Shown in pieces: positions 9,188 to 20,039 of a stretch of DNA of 64,000 nt. Numbering within the stretch: the first letter of the stretch is position 1; the number at the start of each line of letters is the position of its first letter. The DNA lies in NCBI RefSeq assembly GCF_947259555.1, contig NZ_CAMYMD010000101.1, forward strand, positions 1-64,000, read 5' to 3'. Origin of the DNA: an uncultured Roseovarius sp. (GTDB taxonomy: Bacteria; Pseudomonadota; Alphaproteobacteria; Rhodobacterales; Rhodobacteraceae). Under the pieces are notes generated by a model. The model made no database searches. It saw only the letters and a list, made by a program, of their open reading frames with translations, and was not told the DNA's origin. The position numbers and the translations under genes were made by a program.

Positions 9188-11005
9188 ATGGCGCTGGAAT
9201 CTGAGGCGGGCGGGTTGGCGCCGGTGATGGTCTTTGCACTGGTCGGCGCGCTTGGCGTCGGTGCGCAATGGCTCGCGTGGCGGCTGCGCATGCCCGCAAT
9301 CGTGCTGATGTTGCTGGCCGGTCTGGCCGTCGGGCCGGGCCTCGGAGTGTTCGATCCGGAGCGCGATATCGGGCCGTTGATGGGCCCCATGGTGGCCATC
9401 GCCGTGGCGATCATCCTGTTCGAGGGGGGCTTGACCCTCAATCTCGACAGCCTGCGCGGGGCGGCGACAGGGGTCTGGCGGCTGGTGCTCATCGGCGCGC
9501 CGGTGGGCTGGCTGGGCTCGACCTTGGCCCTGCATTACGCGGCGGGATTGGAATGGGCGGTGGCCGCAGTTTTCGGCGGCATCATGATCGTGACCGGCCC
9601 GACCGTCATCGCGCCACTCCTGCGGCAGGCACGTCTGGCTCGGCGACCGGCGCAGTTGCTTCAATGGGAGGCGATCGTTAACGATCCGGTGGGCGCTCTG
9701 GCCGCCGTTCTGGCTTTCGAGGTCGTGCTGGTGATGGCTGCCTCCGAGACGGCGGGCGGGGCCGCGCTCTCGATGGCGTGGGGCGTCGCGGTGGCGATAG
9801 TCCTCGGTTTCGGGGCGGGCTGGGGCCTCGTTCGGGCCTTCCGTGATGGGCATGTGCCCGAATTCATGAAAGTGCCTGTGCTTTTCGCAGTGCTGCTCGG
9901 GGTATTCGCCCTGTCCGATACGGTGTTGCATGAAAGCGGGTTGCTGACCGTGACCGTGATGGGCGTTTACATGGCCAATGCCCATCTGCCGAGCTATGCC
10001 GAACTACGCCGGTTCAAGGAACATGCGACTGTCTTGCTGGTCTCTGGTGTGTTCATTCTGCTGGCGGCGTCGATGGATCTCGACACCTTGGCGCTTCTGG
10101 ATGCGCGCGCGGCATTGTTTGTGGCGGTGACGGTGCTGCTCGTGCGCCCTCTGACCGTGCTGCTGTCGCTTGTCGGCACGGGGCTGCCGATGCGCGAACG
10201 TCTGCTGGTCGCGCTGACCGGGCCGCGCGGTGTAGTGCTCGTGGCGGTGGCGGGCCTCTTTGGGGAGCGGCTTGTCGCGCTTGGCTTCGAAGATGCGGCA
10301 CGCTTGACGCCTCTGGCCTTTGCGCTTGTGGCGGCAACCGTGGTTCTGCACGGGTTTTCGCTAAGGCCGCTTGGCCGGCTTTTGGGGCTCGCAGGGCAGG
10401 GGGCACCGGGCGTGATCATCGTTGGCGGCTCTCAATTTGCGGCGTCTCTCGGTAAGGCGCTGCAGAAGTATGATGTTCAAGTGCTGATCAGTGACCCGAA
10501 CCGCAGCCGGTTGCGCGCCGCGCGCGAGGCCGGGCTGCCGGTCTTTTACGGAGATATTCTGTCGGAGGCTGCCGAACACGGCGTAGAGATCGTGAATTTC
10601 GGACTCGTTTTGGCCTTAAGCGACAACGACGCCTATAACACGCTAGTGGCCACAGACCTCGCTCCGGAATTCGGGCGCGAGAATGTCTATCAGCTGCGTC
10701 GCGCCAAGGAAGAGCATGCGCGCCATGCCTTGCCCGCCACACTGGGCGGTCGGCGCATCGCCGGGGATCACGGCTATCATCAGATTTCCAGCAAGATGGT
10801 CAAGGGATGGAGCGTGCGCAGCACGGGGTTAACCGAGAGCTATGGGCTAGAGGCGTGGCGCAAGGACAATTCCGAGGCCATTGTTCTGGCGGAGTTGACC
10901 GAGAGCGGCGCGCTTGCGTTCATTTCCGATCAGGCCGAGCCGAAGGGCGGAGCCGGGGCGCGGATCGTGGCACTCGCGCCGCCGCGCGAGGAAAATGGCA
11001 ACTGA
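9188..11005 (+). CDS. CPA-type cation:proton antiporter with TrkA-N-like domain
   Basis: Multiple TM segments; LAGLAVGPGLGVFDP; C-terminal Rossmann-like GVIIVGGSQFAASLGKALQKYDVQVLISDPN. Confidence 0.85.
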   Translation: MALESEAGGLAPVMVFALVGALGVGAQWLAWRLRMPAIVLMLLAGLAVGPGLGVFDPERDIGPLMGPMVAIAVAIILFEGGLTLNLDSLRGAATGVWRLVLIGAPVGWLGSTLALHYAAGLEWAVAAVFGGIMIVTGPTVIAPLLRQARLARRPAQLLQWEAIVNDPVGALAAVLAFEVVLVMAASETAGGAALSMAWGVAVAIVLGFGAGWGLVRAFRDGHVPEFMKVPVLFAVLLGVFALSDTVLHESGLLTVTVMGVYMANAHLPSYAELRRFKEHATVLLVSGVFILLAASMDLDTLALLDARAALFVAVTVLLVRPLTVLLSLVGTGLPMRERLLVALTGPRGVVLVAVAGLFGERLVALGFEDAARLTPLAFALVAATVVLHGFSLRPLGRLLGLAGQGAPGVIIVGGSQFAASLGKALQKYDVQVLISDPNRSRLRAAREAGLPVFYGDILSEAAEHGVEIVNFGLVLALSDNDAYNTLVATDLAPEFGRENVYQLRRAKEEHARHALPATLGGRRIAGDHGYHQISSKMVKGWSVRSTGLTESYGLEAWRKDNSEAIVLAELTESGALAFISDQAEPKGGAGARIVALAPPREENGN

Positions 11006-11071
11006 GCAAAACGCCGCGTTGAATGCGGAACGGTCCGGTGCTAACGGTTTTCCGCTTGGGGGACGCGTTTT

Positions 11072-11713
11072 ATGTGTGGGGCTGCGGGTGACGTTGCCGG
11101 TAAGACTATAGTTGCCGCCGCTGCGGGATGTTCGGCTGGTCTTGTGCTTGCCGATGGTCTGGCGGGGGCGGGTGGCCGGATCGTGGCGCTTGATCGCGAT
11201 GCAGGCCGCTGCCATGCGCTTGCCCGTCTCTCGCCCGAACGGATAGAGACACTGGCGGTCGATCCAATGCAGCCCGCAGGGTGCGCGCGTCTCGGACAGC
11301 TTTGGGGCAATACGCCGATTGACTTGCTGATCCACTTGCAGCCGCTTCGGGCACCTGATCGCCTCGGTGCGGTGACATCGGCCATACCGGCCCTGACGTG
11401 GGCGCTGTTGCCGGGTTTGCGGGCCGGAAGCGGGCGCGTGCTGATCGTCAACGCCGTGCCCGGCTCCGGGGCTGGCGCCGCAGAGCGCGCATGCCGTCTT
11501 GGGATCGATCATCTGGCCGAGTTCATGCAACATGAGACCGAGGGCAGGATCGCGACCAACACTCTGCGGATTGTTTCTGGAGGCGAGCCAGAACCCGACG
11601 CGCGACGCGTGCAATCTGCAATCGTGTCGGCAGCGCTATTTCTTGGGTTCGCGGCGCCCGGTTCGCGAGGCGTGCAGGGATCGACGCTGACGGTTTGCGC
11701 CGCTTGTGATTGA
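11072..11713 (+). CDS. Degenerate SDR/Rossmann-like protein
   Basis: [37 protein letters not shown] resembles SDR N-terminus but lacks TGxxxGxG and YxxxK. Confidence 0.5.
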   Translation: MCGAAGDVAGKTIVAAAAGCSAGLVLADGLAGAGGRIVALDRDAGRCHALARLSPERIETLAVDPMQPAGCARLGQLWGNTPIDLLIHLQPLRAPDRLGAVTSAIPALTWALLPGLRAGSGRVLIVNAVPGSGAGAAERACRLGIDHLAEFMQHETEGRIATNTLRIVSGGEPEPDARRVQSAIVSAALFLGFAAPGSRGVQGSTLTVCAACD

Positions 11714-11765
11714 CGCCCCGCTTGTCAGTGGTAAACCGGCCCGCAACGCAGCAAGGAAAGCTCTG

Positions 11766-13511
11766 ATGAACCTCTTTACCGATATCCGCGATCTCGTGCT
11801 GGAAACTCTGGCGGCGATGCAGGCCGGGGACCATCTGCCCGAGGGGCTCGACATGGGCAACGTCACGGTCGAGCCGCCGCGCGATCCTGCGCATGGCGAC
11901 ATGGCGACCAATGCGGCCATGGTGCTGGCTAAACCCGCGGGTCTCAAACCACGCGACATTGCTGAGGATCTGGCCAAACGGCTGGCTGCTGATCCGCGTG
12001 TCGCAACCGCTGACGTGGCTGGTCCCGGCTTTATCAACCTGCGCCTCGCGCCCGGTCTGTGGCATGACATTGCACGTGCCGCGCTCACGCAGGGGGCGGA
12101 TTTTGGCCGCTCCGACATGGGGCAAGGCAAACGCGTCAATGTCGAATATGTCTCGGCCAACCCGACCGGGCCTTTGCATGTGGGCCATACGCGGGGTGCG
12201 GTCTTTGGCGATGCTTTGGCAAGCCTGCTGGATTTCAACGGCTACGAGGTGACGCGCGAATATTACATCAACGATGGCGGCGCGCAGGTCGATGTGCTTG
12301 CGCGCTCGGTCTACCTGCGCTATCTGGAGGCGCACGGGCAGGAGGTGGCCTTTGCCGATGGCACCTATCCGGGCGATTACCTGATCGATGTGGGGCAGGC
12401 GCTAAAGGACGAGGTCGGCGACGCCTATGTCGGGCAGCCTGAGGAGGTCTGGCTGGAGCCGGTGCGCGACTTCTCTACCGAGGCGATGATGGACCTCATC
12501 CGGGCCGATCTCAAGTCGCTCGGGGTCGAGATGAACGTGTTCTTTTCCGAGAAATCGCTCTACGGCACCGGGCTGATCGAGGCGGCGATCGAGGATCTGC
12601 GGGGCAAGAACCTGATCTATCGCGGCGTGCTGGAGCCGCCCAAGGGCAAGATGCCCGAGGATTGGGAGCCGCGCGAGCAGACGCTGTTCAAATCGACCGA
12701 GCATGGTGACGATGTCGACCGCCCGATCATGAAATCCGACGGCGGCTGGACCTATTTCGCGCCCGACATCGCCTATCACTATGACAAGATCAGCCGGGGG
12801 TTCGATCTGCTGATCGACGTCTTCGGCGCGGATCATGGCGGCTATGTCAAGCGGATGAAAGCCGCCGTTTCGGCGCTGTCGGAGGGCCGGGTGCCGGTCG
12901 ATATCAAGCTGTGTCAGCTGGTCAAGCTCTACAAGAACGGCGAGCCGTTCAAGATGTCGAAGCGCGCGGGCACGTTTGTCACCCTGCGCGACGTGGTCGA
13001 TCAGGTGGGCGCCGATGTGACCCGCTTTGTCATGCTCACGCGCAAGAACGATGCGCCGCTCGATTTCGATTTCGACAAGGTGATGGAGCAATCGAAGGAC
13101 AATCCGGTGTTTTACGTGCAATACGCCAATGCCCGGGTGAATTCTGTCTTGCGCAAGGCAACTGAGGCAGGGATCGCGGTGGATGATGCCACGCTGGCCG
13201 GGGTCGATCTGTCCGGGCTGACCCATGAGGCGGAACTGTCCGTCGCCAAAAAGGTCGCCGAGTGGCCCCGCCTGGTCGAGATCGCGGGCCGCACGAATGA
13301 ACCGCACCGGGTGGCGTTTTACCTCTACGATCTGGCGTCTGAGTTGCATGCCTTGTGGAACCGGGGCAATGACGATCCGTCCCTGCGCTTCCTTCAGGAT
13401 GGCGACCCGGACACGTCCCAGGCGAAAATTGCCCTCGCGCGGGCCGTAACCGTTGTTATTTCCGCAGGTCTTGGTATTCTTGGCGTAACTCCGGCCGAAG
13501 AGATGCGTTAA
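11766..13511 (+). CDS. argS: Arginyl-tRNA synthetase
   Basis: [37 protein letters not shown]; start at MNLFTDIRD. Confidence 0.95.
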   Translation: MNLFTDIRDLVLETLAAMQAGDHLPEGLDMGNVTVEPPRDPAHGDMATNAAMVLAKPAGLKPRDIAEDLAKRLAADPRVATADVAGPGFINLRLAPGLWHDIARAALTQGADFGRSDMGQGKRVNVEYVSANPTGPLHVGHTRGAVFGDALASLLDFNGYEVTREYYINDGGAQVDVLARSVYLRYLEAHGQEVAFADGTYPGDYLIDVGQALKDEVGDAYVGQPEEVWLEPVRDFSTEAMMDLIRADLKSLGVEMNVFFSEKSLYGTGLIEAAIEDLRGKNLIYRGVLEPPKGKMPEDWEPREQTLFKSTEHGDDVDRPIMKSDGGWTYFAPDIAYHYDKISRGFDLLIDVFGADHGGYVKRMKAAVSALSEGRVPVDIKLCQLVKLYKNGEPFKMSKRAGTFVTLRDVVDQVGADVTRFVMLTRKNDAPLDFDFDKVMEQSKDNPVFYVQYANARVNSVLRKATEAGIAVDDATLAGVDLSGLTHEAELSVAKKVAEWPRLVEIAGRTNEPHRVAFYLYDLASELHALWNRGNDDPSLRFLQDGDPDTSQAKIALARAVTVVISAGLGILGVTPAEEMR

Positions 13512-13589
13512 AGCACCGAATGCGCCGGGGATGAGGCAGTTTATCAAATCCCCGGCGGCCATGTATCGCCGGAGAGCAAGAGGCGGATC

Positions 13590-14549
13590 ATGGCAGATAT
13601 GCAGTATGCACAGCCCGAGGCTGGGCGTGAACGAGCGAATGTCGTCGCAAAAATCACGAATATCACCGGGGCGGCCCTGTCTCTCGCGTTGATCGCGGGT
13701 GTTGGCATTTGGGGCTACAAGATGGTCATGCGCGACGTATCCGGTGTGCCGGTGGTGCGCGCGGCCGAGGGGCCGATGCGCATTGCCCCCAGTGATCCTG
13801 GCGGACGTGCGGCGGAGCATCAGGGGCTTGCGGTCAATGCCGTGGCCGCAGATGGCACGGCATCGCCACCGGCGGATCGGCTCGTGCTTGCGCCGCCGCC
13901 TCTCGATCTCACCCTTGATGACGTGCCCGATGCCAGCCAGGCTGCAGATGCGAGGGCGCACCAACTCGAAGCCACGCCAATGGCCGAGGCCGAGGAACGC
14001 GATCCGACGGCTCAGCCCGAAGAGATACGCAAAGCGTCGGTTCTGGCACTGGCCGACCAGATCGCGGCTGGCGCGCCGGTGCTCAGCGCGCTCGACGAAG
14101 AAGACACTGTTACTGACGATGCGTCGGGCGGGGAGGCCGCGGAGGCGGCGGTCAAGGTGGTCGAAGGCGGTATTGGACGGTCCCTGCGCCCACGGCCAAG
14201 GCCGGCATCGCTGTCAAGCATGCCAGAGGCCGTGGCCACTGCCGTGGCAGCGGCGCGTTCGGTTCCCGCAGAGGAAGTGGATGCCGCATCGATCCCCCTT
14301 GGAACGCGGCTGGCACAATTGGGCGCATTTGACTCGGCCCAAGTCGCGCGGTCGGAATGGGATGAGATGTTGAACCGCTTTGGTGATTTCATCGAAGGAA
14401 AGCAACGTGTCATTCAACGCGCCGAGAGTGGGGGGCGAACCTTTTATCGCCTGCGCGCCATGGGGTTTGATGACCTTGGCGATGCGCGGCGTTTCTGCTC
14501 TGCTCTCGTTGCCGAGGGCGCGGACTGCATCCCGGTGGTCACCCGGTGA
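13590..14549 (+). CDS. SPOR-domain protein with single TM and acidic linker
   Basis: N-terminal TM; C-terminal GTRLAQLGAFDSAQVARSEWDEMLNRFGDFIEGKQRVIQRAESGGRTFYRLRAMGFDDLGDARRFCSALVAEGADCIPV. Confidence 0.88.
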   Translation: MADMQYAQPEAGRERANVVAKITNITGAALSLALIAGVGIWGYKMVMRDVSGVPVVRAAEGPMRIAPSDPGGRAAEHQGLAVNAVAADGTASPPADRLVLAPPPLDLTLDDVPDASQAADARAHQLEATPMAEAEERDPTAQPEEIRKASVLALADQIAAGAPVLSALDEEDTVTDDASGGEAAEAAVKVVEGGIGRSLRPRPRPASLSSMPEAVATAVAAARSVPAEEVDAASIPLGTRLAQLGAFDSAQVARSEWDEMLNRFGDFIEGKQRVIQRAESGGRTFYRLRAMGFDDLGDARRFCSALVAEGADCIPVVTR

Positions 14550-15553
14550 CGGGCTATGGTGCGACGATCCTGGACGCTGAAGGGTTGCGACTGACGCGAG
14601 AAGAGAAAGCGTTCTTTCGAGATGCGCGTCCCTTTGGTTTCATCCTGTTCGCACGCAACATCGATGCGCCCGACCAGGTACGCGCGCTTTGCGCCGAGAT
14701 GCGCGAGGCTGCGGGTCATAATGCGATGATCACCATAGATCAGGAGGGCGGTCGCGTGCAGCGCCTGCGCGCGCCGCAATGGCGCGATTGGCCCGCACCG
14801 CTGGATCAGGCGGGGCAGGCGGGCGCACGGGCGACAGACGCCATGTATCTACGCTACCGGATCATCGCATCCGAACTGCACGCGCTTGGCATTGACAGCA
14901 ATTGCGCGCCGCTCGTCGATGTGGCGGGGCCGGAAACTCATGCCTTTCTGCGGAATCGCTGCTTTGGAGATGAGCCACAGACCGTTGCGCGGTTAGGCCG
15001 TGCAGTCGCGGATGGTCTTTTGGACGGGGGCGTGCTCCCGGTGATAAAGCACATTCCTGGACATGGCCGGGCAAAGGCAGACAGTCATCACGATCTGCCA
15101 GTCGTCACCGCATCGCGTGAGATGCTGAACGACGCCGATTTCGTGCCATTCAAAGAGCTCAACGATCTGCCAATGGCGATGACGGCGCATCTGGTCTATT
15201 CGACGATTGATCCCGAACCGGCCACGCTGTCGCCACCTATTTTAGAGGTTATCCGAGGCGATATTGGTTTTGATGGGCTGATCATGACGGATGACATCTC
15301 GATGAAGGCATTGCAGGGGGGGCTGGCAGATCTGTCGCGCCGCGCGCTCGACGCGGGCTGCGATGTGATCCTGCATTGCAACGGGGCGCTGTCCGAACGG
15401 CAGTCCGTGGCTGAGGCGGCAGGCGAAATGACGGAGGCGGCCCAGATTCGTGCGGAGCGGGTGCTGACATGGCGCAAACCGCCTGCGCCGGTTGACATTC
15501 CGGCCCTCTCAGCGCAGCTTGATGCGCTGATGGGCGGGCACGGGAATGGCTGA
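14546..15553 (+). CDS. nagZ: Beta-N-acetylhexosaminidase
   Basis: GH3: IDQEGGRVQRLR, IKHIPGHGRAKADSHHDLP, IMTDDISMKAL. Confidence 0.93.
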   Translation: MTGYGATILDAEGLRLTREEKAFFRDARPFGFILFARNIDAPDQVRALCAEMREAAGHNAMITIDQEGGRVQRLRAPQWRDWPAPLDQAGQAGARATDAMYLRYRIIASELHALGIDSNCAPLVDVAGPETHAFLRNRCFGDEPQTVARLGRAVADGLLDGGVLPVIKHIPGHGRAKADSHHDLPVVTASREMLNDADFVPFKELNDLPMAMTAHLVYSTIDPEPATLSPPILEVIRGDIGFDGLIMTDDISMKALQGGLADLSRRALDAGCDVILHCNGALSERQSVAEAAGEMTEAAQIRAERVLTWRKPPAPVDIPALSAQLDALMGGHGNG

Positions 15554-16337
15554 GGACGACTTCGAGGATACAGGACAGCCGATGCAGGTCGCCGAACGGA
15601 TGGCTGCCGAGGCGCTGATTGTCGATGTCGACGGGTTCGAGGGGCCGCTCGATCTCTTGCTGACCCTGAGCCGCACGCAAAAGGTCGATCTGCGAAAGAT
15701 TTCAGTCCTGCAACTGGCGCGGCAATATCTGGCATTTGTCGAACGTGCCAAGACGCTGCGGCTGGAATTGGCCGCCGATTACCTTGTCATGGCCGCGTGG
15801 CTCGCCTTTCTGAAATCCCGCCTGCTGTTGCCGCCCGATCCGGCAGAGGAGGGCCCCTCGGGCGAGGAGATGGCAGCGCATCTGGCGTTTCAGCTGGAGC
15901 GGCTGCAGGCCATGCGCGACTGCGCGGCACGGCTGATGGGGCGCGACCGGCTTGGACGTGATTTTTTTGCGCGGGGCATCCCGGAGGACGTGATGCGCTT
16001 GCGCAAGGTGCAGTATACGGCATCTCTTCTCGATCTCATGCAGGGTTATGCCCGGCTGCGCACACGCGATGAATTTCGCCCTTTCGTCATGGATCGCGAT
16101 GCAATTTTTACGATGGAAGAGGCGCTTGAGCGACTGAGGGGGTTGATTGGCTTTGCCGGGACTTGGACGGATATATCGAGCTATTTGCCCGATGGATTTA
16201 CGAGCGATCCCGCCCGGCGCAGATCGGCCACGGCATCCACATTCGCGGCCTCGCTGGAGCTGGTGAAGGAGGGCCGGGTCGAGATCCGTCAATCCGAGAC
16301 ATTTGCGCCGATAGAGCTGCGCAGAAAGGATGAATAG
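15546..16337 (+). CDS. scpA: Segregation and condensation protein A
   Basis: DGFEGPLDLLLTLSRTQKVDLRKISVLQLARQYL. Confidence 0.92.
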   Translation: MAEDDFEDTGQPMQVAERMAAEALIVDVDGFEGPLDLLLTLSRTQKVDLRKISVLQLARQYLAFVERAKTLRLELAADYLVMAAWLAFLKSRLLLPPDPAEEGPSGEEMAAHLAFQLERLQAMRDCAARLMGRDRLGRDFFARGIPEDVMRLRKVQYTASLLDLMQGYARLRTRDEFRPFVMDRDAIFTMEEALERLRGLIGFAGTWTDISSYLPDGFTSDPARRRSATASTFAASLELVKEGRVEIRQSETFAPIELRRKDE

Positions 16338-16998
16338 AGTGTCGGAACAGCCTGACTCTAAAGAAGAAAGTCTGTTCGAAGCGCCGCCTATCGCGGAGCA
16401 GGAACGCATGCTCGAAGCAATGCTGTTCGCCAGTGTCGAACCTCTGACGACACGCGACATGGCCGAGCGTATGCCGCATGGTTGCGACCCGGCCGAAGCC
16501 CTGGTGCACCTGCGCAAGAGATATGAGGGCCGCGGCGTCAGGCTGGTGCACGTTGGCGACGCCTGGGCGATGCGTACCGCGCCGGATCTGGGCTATCTGA
16601 TGAGCCGTGAGACAGTGGAGACCCGCAAACTGAGCCGCGCCGCGATCGAGACGCTCGCTATCATTGCCTATCATCAACCTGTCACTCGTGCCGAGATCGA
16701 GGAGATCAGGGGTGTGTCGGTGAGCCGGGGCACGGTGGATCAGCTTCTTGAAATGGAATGGATCCGTTTTGGCCGACGCAAGATGACCCCGGGCCGTCCA
16801 GTGACATTTGTCGTGACACAGGAATTCCTCGATCACTTCGGACTTGAGAGCGCGCGCGATCTCCCGGGGCTCAAGGAACTGCGCGCGGCGGGCTTGCTTG
16901 AAAATCGCCCCCCTCCCGGCACGATGCCGAAAATCGGCGAGAGTGATGCGGACGAGGGCGAGGAAGCGCCAGGCCAGAACGAGCTTTTCGAGGATTGA
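16330..16998 (+). CDS. scpB: Segregation and condensation protein B
   Basis: [65 protein letters not shown]. Confidence 0.92.
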   Translation: [222 protein letters not shown]

Positions 16999-17155
16999 CC
17001 CCGGACCGCGTACGGACGCGCCAGACATCGGACGCCTCCGGCGGGAGTATTTTGGGAACGGTGAGCATGAAACTGCGAGAAATTCATCACTCTGCCCTGA
17101 AATCCGCATGTTTTGATGTTATCTAATGTGCACAGGCAGCGAAGGGAGAGGCGCA

Positions 17156-17350
17156 ATGAACGCCAACCAAGTCATAAACATGGTCGTCCGAATGGTCATG
17201 CAGCGCATGTTGCGCGGCGGGATCAACGCCGGCATGGATGCTATGGGTAAGCGCAAGGGGCGCGATACCGAGAACGCCCCCGATGGCGACAAGACCGCGC
17301 AACGCACGCGGCAGTCGATGCGTGCCGGGCGCAAGATCGGCAAGTTCTGA
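17156..17350 (+). CDS. Small conserved hypothetical protein, 64 aa
   Basis: MNANQVINMVVRMVMQRMLRGGINAGMDAMGKRKG...; RBS-like gggag upstream. Confidence 0.6.
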   Translation: MNANQVINMVVRMVMQRMLRGGINAGMDAMGKRKGRDTENAPDGDKTAQRTRQSMRAGRKIGKF

Positions 17351-17358
17351 GCAGCCCG

Positions 17359-18435
17359 TCAGGTCTTGAAATGCTTTGAGAGCTTCAGGCCCTGACCTTG
17401 ATAGTTCGAGGCGATGTCCGCGCCATATATTTGGTCGGGCACCTGATCCATGCACTCATAGACCAGCCGACCGACAATCTGGCCGTGCTCCAGCACGAAC
17501 GGAGCTTCGTGGCAGCGCACTTCCAGCACCCCGCGCGATCCGGCACCACCCGCCGCTGCGTGCCCGAAGCCGGGATCGAAGAAGCCGGCATAGTGCACCC
17601 GGAATTCCCCGACCATTGCGACATAGGGGGCCATCTCGGCTGCATATCGCGGGGGAATGTGCACCGCTTCGCGGCTGACGAGGATGTAGAACGCGCCGGG
17701 ATCCAGGATGATATGCCCGTCGTCAGCGTGCACGTTTTCCCAATAGTGCTGCGGCGCGTAGTGACCGGTGCGATCAAGGTCGATGATGCCCGTATGAGGC
17801 TTGGCCCGGTATCCCACCAGCGTGCCACTTGAGGGGCGCAGATCGACGGAGAAGCCTAGACCTTCGTCAATCACTGCATGGTCACCGTCAACAAGAGGCG
17901 TCTCGGCGTGAAGCGCGCGCAGTGCTGCGTCGCTGAGCACCGCCTGCCCGACACGAAAACGGATCTGGTTGAGACGCATGCCGGGACGAACGAGCACGGA
18001 AAAGGAGCGCGGGCAGACTTCCGCGTAGAGCGGGCCATGATAACCCGGTGCCACGCGGTCGAATTCGACACCACCATCCGTGATGACCCGCGTCAGCAAG
18101 TCGAGCCGCCCTGTCGAAGACTTGGCATTTGCCACGGCCTGCACCTCGTCTGGCAGGGCGAGCGATTCCATCAACGGCACGACGTAGACACAGCCTTTTT
18201 CCAGAACCGCGCCTGGTTCAAGGTCGATCCGGTGCATTTCAAATTCCGCGAGCCGCTCGGCTACGCTGCGCCCGGAGCCTGTCAGAAAGGAGGCGCGGAC
18301 GCGATAGGCCACTTGCCCAAGTCTGAGATCAAGGCTGGCTGGCTGCACCTGTTCGCTGGTTACAGGGGCACAGGCCGTGATCTCTTGCTCCGCAATCATT
18401 CTGCGGATTTGCTGGCTGGATAGAACGCCTGTCAT
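17359..18435 (-). CDS. dcd: 2'-deoxycytidine 5'-triphosphate deaminase (long, duplicated dUTPase-fold form)
   Basis: 358 aa; VANAKSSTGRLDLLTRVITDGG; second dUTPase-like half. Confidence 0.82.
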   Translation of the reverse strand: MTGVLSSQQIRRMIAEQEITACAPVTSEQVQPASLDLRLGQVAYRVRASFLTGSGRSVAERLAEFEMHRIDLEPGAVLEKGCVYVVPLMESLALPDEVQAVANAKSSTGRLDLLTRVITDGGVEFDRVAPGYHGPLYAEVCPRSFSVLVRPGMRLNQIRFRVGQAVLSDAALRALHAETPLVDGDHAVIDEGLGFSVDLRPSSGTLVGYRAKPHTGIIDLDRTGHYAPQHYWENVHADDGHIILDPGAFYILVSREAVHIPPRYAAEMAPYVAMVGEFRVHYAGFFDPGFGHAAAGGAGSRGVLEVRCHEAPFVLEHGQIVGRLVYECMDQVPDQIYGADIASNYQGQGLKLSKHFKT

Positions 18436-18517
18436 CTTTGCCCCCTTAGTGCCGCGCGCCCGGTATCCGGGTTGCGGCGCCCGAGGGGCCGGGGCGGGCG
18501 TGATCGTCGCATTGTTT

Positions 18518-18594
18518 TGGTCGGGCTAGCAGGACTCGAACCTGCGACCTTCCGTCCCCCAGACGGACGCGCTACCAGGCTGCGCCATAGCCCG
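18518..18594 (-). tRNA. tRNA-Pro (GGG anticodon)
   Basis: Minus strand CGGGCTATGGCGCAGCCTGGTAGCGCGTCCGTCTGGGGGACGGAAGGTCGCAGGTTCGAGTCCTGCTAGCCCGACCA folds as cloverleaf; CCA encoded. Confidence 0.95.
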
Positions 18595-18662
18595 ACGATG
18601 CGCCGTTCATACCGGTTTTGAGCGCAGGGGCAAGTGGTAATTCCCAATTATTCACACCGCAA

Positions 18663-19613
18663 TCAAACGCTGTCGGGTTTGCTCGCTCGCGTCTCCTTGA
18701 GGCGTGAAAGCAGCGGTTCAAGATGTGACACCAGATCGGATGTCAGGGGGCGGGGAAGGGCGGCAATTGCCGCAAGCGCACCTGGAGTGGCAGTTATGGT
18801 ATCGGGTGGATCCTCCGGCAGATCCGGTTGTGCAAGGGGCGCAGGAGGCGTCGGCTCAGAGGCTGTATCGGCCTCCGGTCCAGTCTCTGTGTCGAGTTGG
18901 TCCTGTTGATCCGGGTCGGCCTCTGCCTCTGGCGTTGGGGTTGCAGGGGGGGCTGTGGCATCGTCAGGCATGACAGAGGCTGACGCGGGCGTGTCTGCCT
19001 CGGATGTGTCGGGTGGTGGTGTCGCCCCCTGATCCGGCTCTGATGCCTTCTGCATTGAGATATTCGTCTCATCCACTATCGGTGCAGGGTTGTGGTTTTC
19101 CTCTGAGGGCTCTGTGTCGGCCTCATTCTCAGCCCCAGCCGATGGAGTGTCAGGTGTAGGTATGTCGGTAGCTGTGTCCGGTTCGGACGTTGCGTGTGTT
19201 GCCGTTTCTGTATCCGCTTTGGCTGTCGAAGGCCCTTGGGACGCGTCGCCACCTGAAAAATGCAAAACATCCGCCCCGCGCGCCGGCGCCGTGTCCACGT
19301 CGAGCGCGATGTCGCTCAGCTTGCCATCGCTCATCTCTTCGAGTGGTTGCGAGAGTTGCGCGACGCTCTGAATGCCATTTTCGCGCAAATACTTTTGTGC
19401 GCCCTTGATGGTCATGCCCTGATCGTGCAGCAACACTTTGATACCGCCAAGCAGCAGCATATCGCTTGGACGGTAATATCGCCGCCCGCCGGCGCGCTTG
19501 ACCGGTTTGATCTGTGTGAATTTGCTTTCCCAGAACCGCAGCACATGGGCCGGGATCTCAAGCCATTCCGCGACTTCGCTTATGGTTCGAAAGGCATCCG
19601 CGGCTTTGGCCAT
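18663..19613 (-). CDS. MerR-family transcriptional regulator with long low-complexity C-terminal region
   Basis: [52 protein letters not shown]. Confidence 0.9.
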   Translation of the reverse strand: MAKAADAFRTISEVAEWLEIPAHVLRFWESKFTQIKPVKRAGGRRYYRPSDMLLLGGIKVLLHDQGMTIKGAQKYLRENGIQSVAQLSQPLEEMSDGKLSDIALDVDTAPARGADVLHFSGGDASQGPSTAKADTETATHATSEPDTATDIPTPDTPSAGAENEADTEPSEENHNPAPIVDETNISMQKASEPDQGATPPPDTSEADTPASASVMPDDATAPPATPTPEAEADPDQQDQLDTETGPEADTASEPTPPAPLAQPDLPEDPPDTITATPGALAAIAALPRPLTSDLVSHLEPLLSRLKETRASKPDSV

Positions 19614-19627
19614 GTCAGGCGGTATCC

Positions 19628-19933
19628 TCAGCTCTTGTTACCGTCGGCGACACGGTCTTTCATCAGATGCGAGGGCCGAAAGGTCAGCACCCGTCGCGGG
19701 TTGATCGGCACTTCTTCGCCGGTCTTCGGATTGCGCCCGATGCGAGCGGACTTGTTTCGCACCGAGAAGGTGCCGAAAGAGGATATCTTGACCTGCTCAC
19801 CGCGCACGAGTGCGTTTGACATGTGGTCGAGCACGCTCTCGACCAGCTGCGCCGCGTCATTGCGGGAAAGTCCCACTTCGCGGAACACAGCCTCGCTCAG
19901 ATCCATTCTTGTCAGAGTTTTGTCGGTCATCAC
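19628..19933 (-). CDS. ihfA: Integration host factor alpha subunit
   Basis: [32 protein letters not shown]...[25 protein letters not shown]. Confidence 0.95.
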   Translation of the reverse strand: MMTDKTLTRMDLSEAVFREVGLSRNDAAQLVESVLDHMSNALVRGEQVKISSFGTFSVRNKSARIGRNPKTGEEVPINPRRVLTFRPSHLMKDRVADGNKS

Positions 19934-20039
19934 ATCCCCGCTTTTTTTGCCGTACTGTGCGGCGAAGAGATTTCCGAGTCAATGTCAACCACTTAGCGGC
20001 TGGCTCTGACCCGCGCGTTTTTGCGCAATTCCTGAGATT

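Noticed and set aside
12402-13964. 520-aa minus-strand ORF antisense to argS
   Set aside because: Shadow of the argS reading frame; no recognisable domain.
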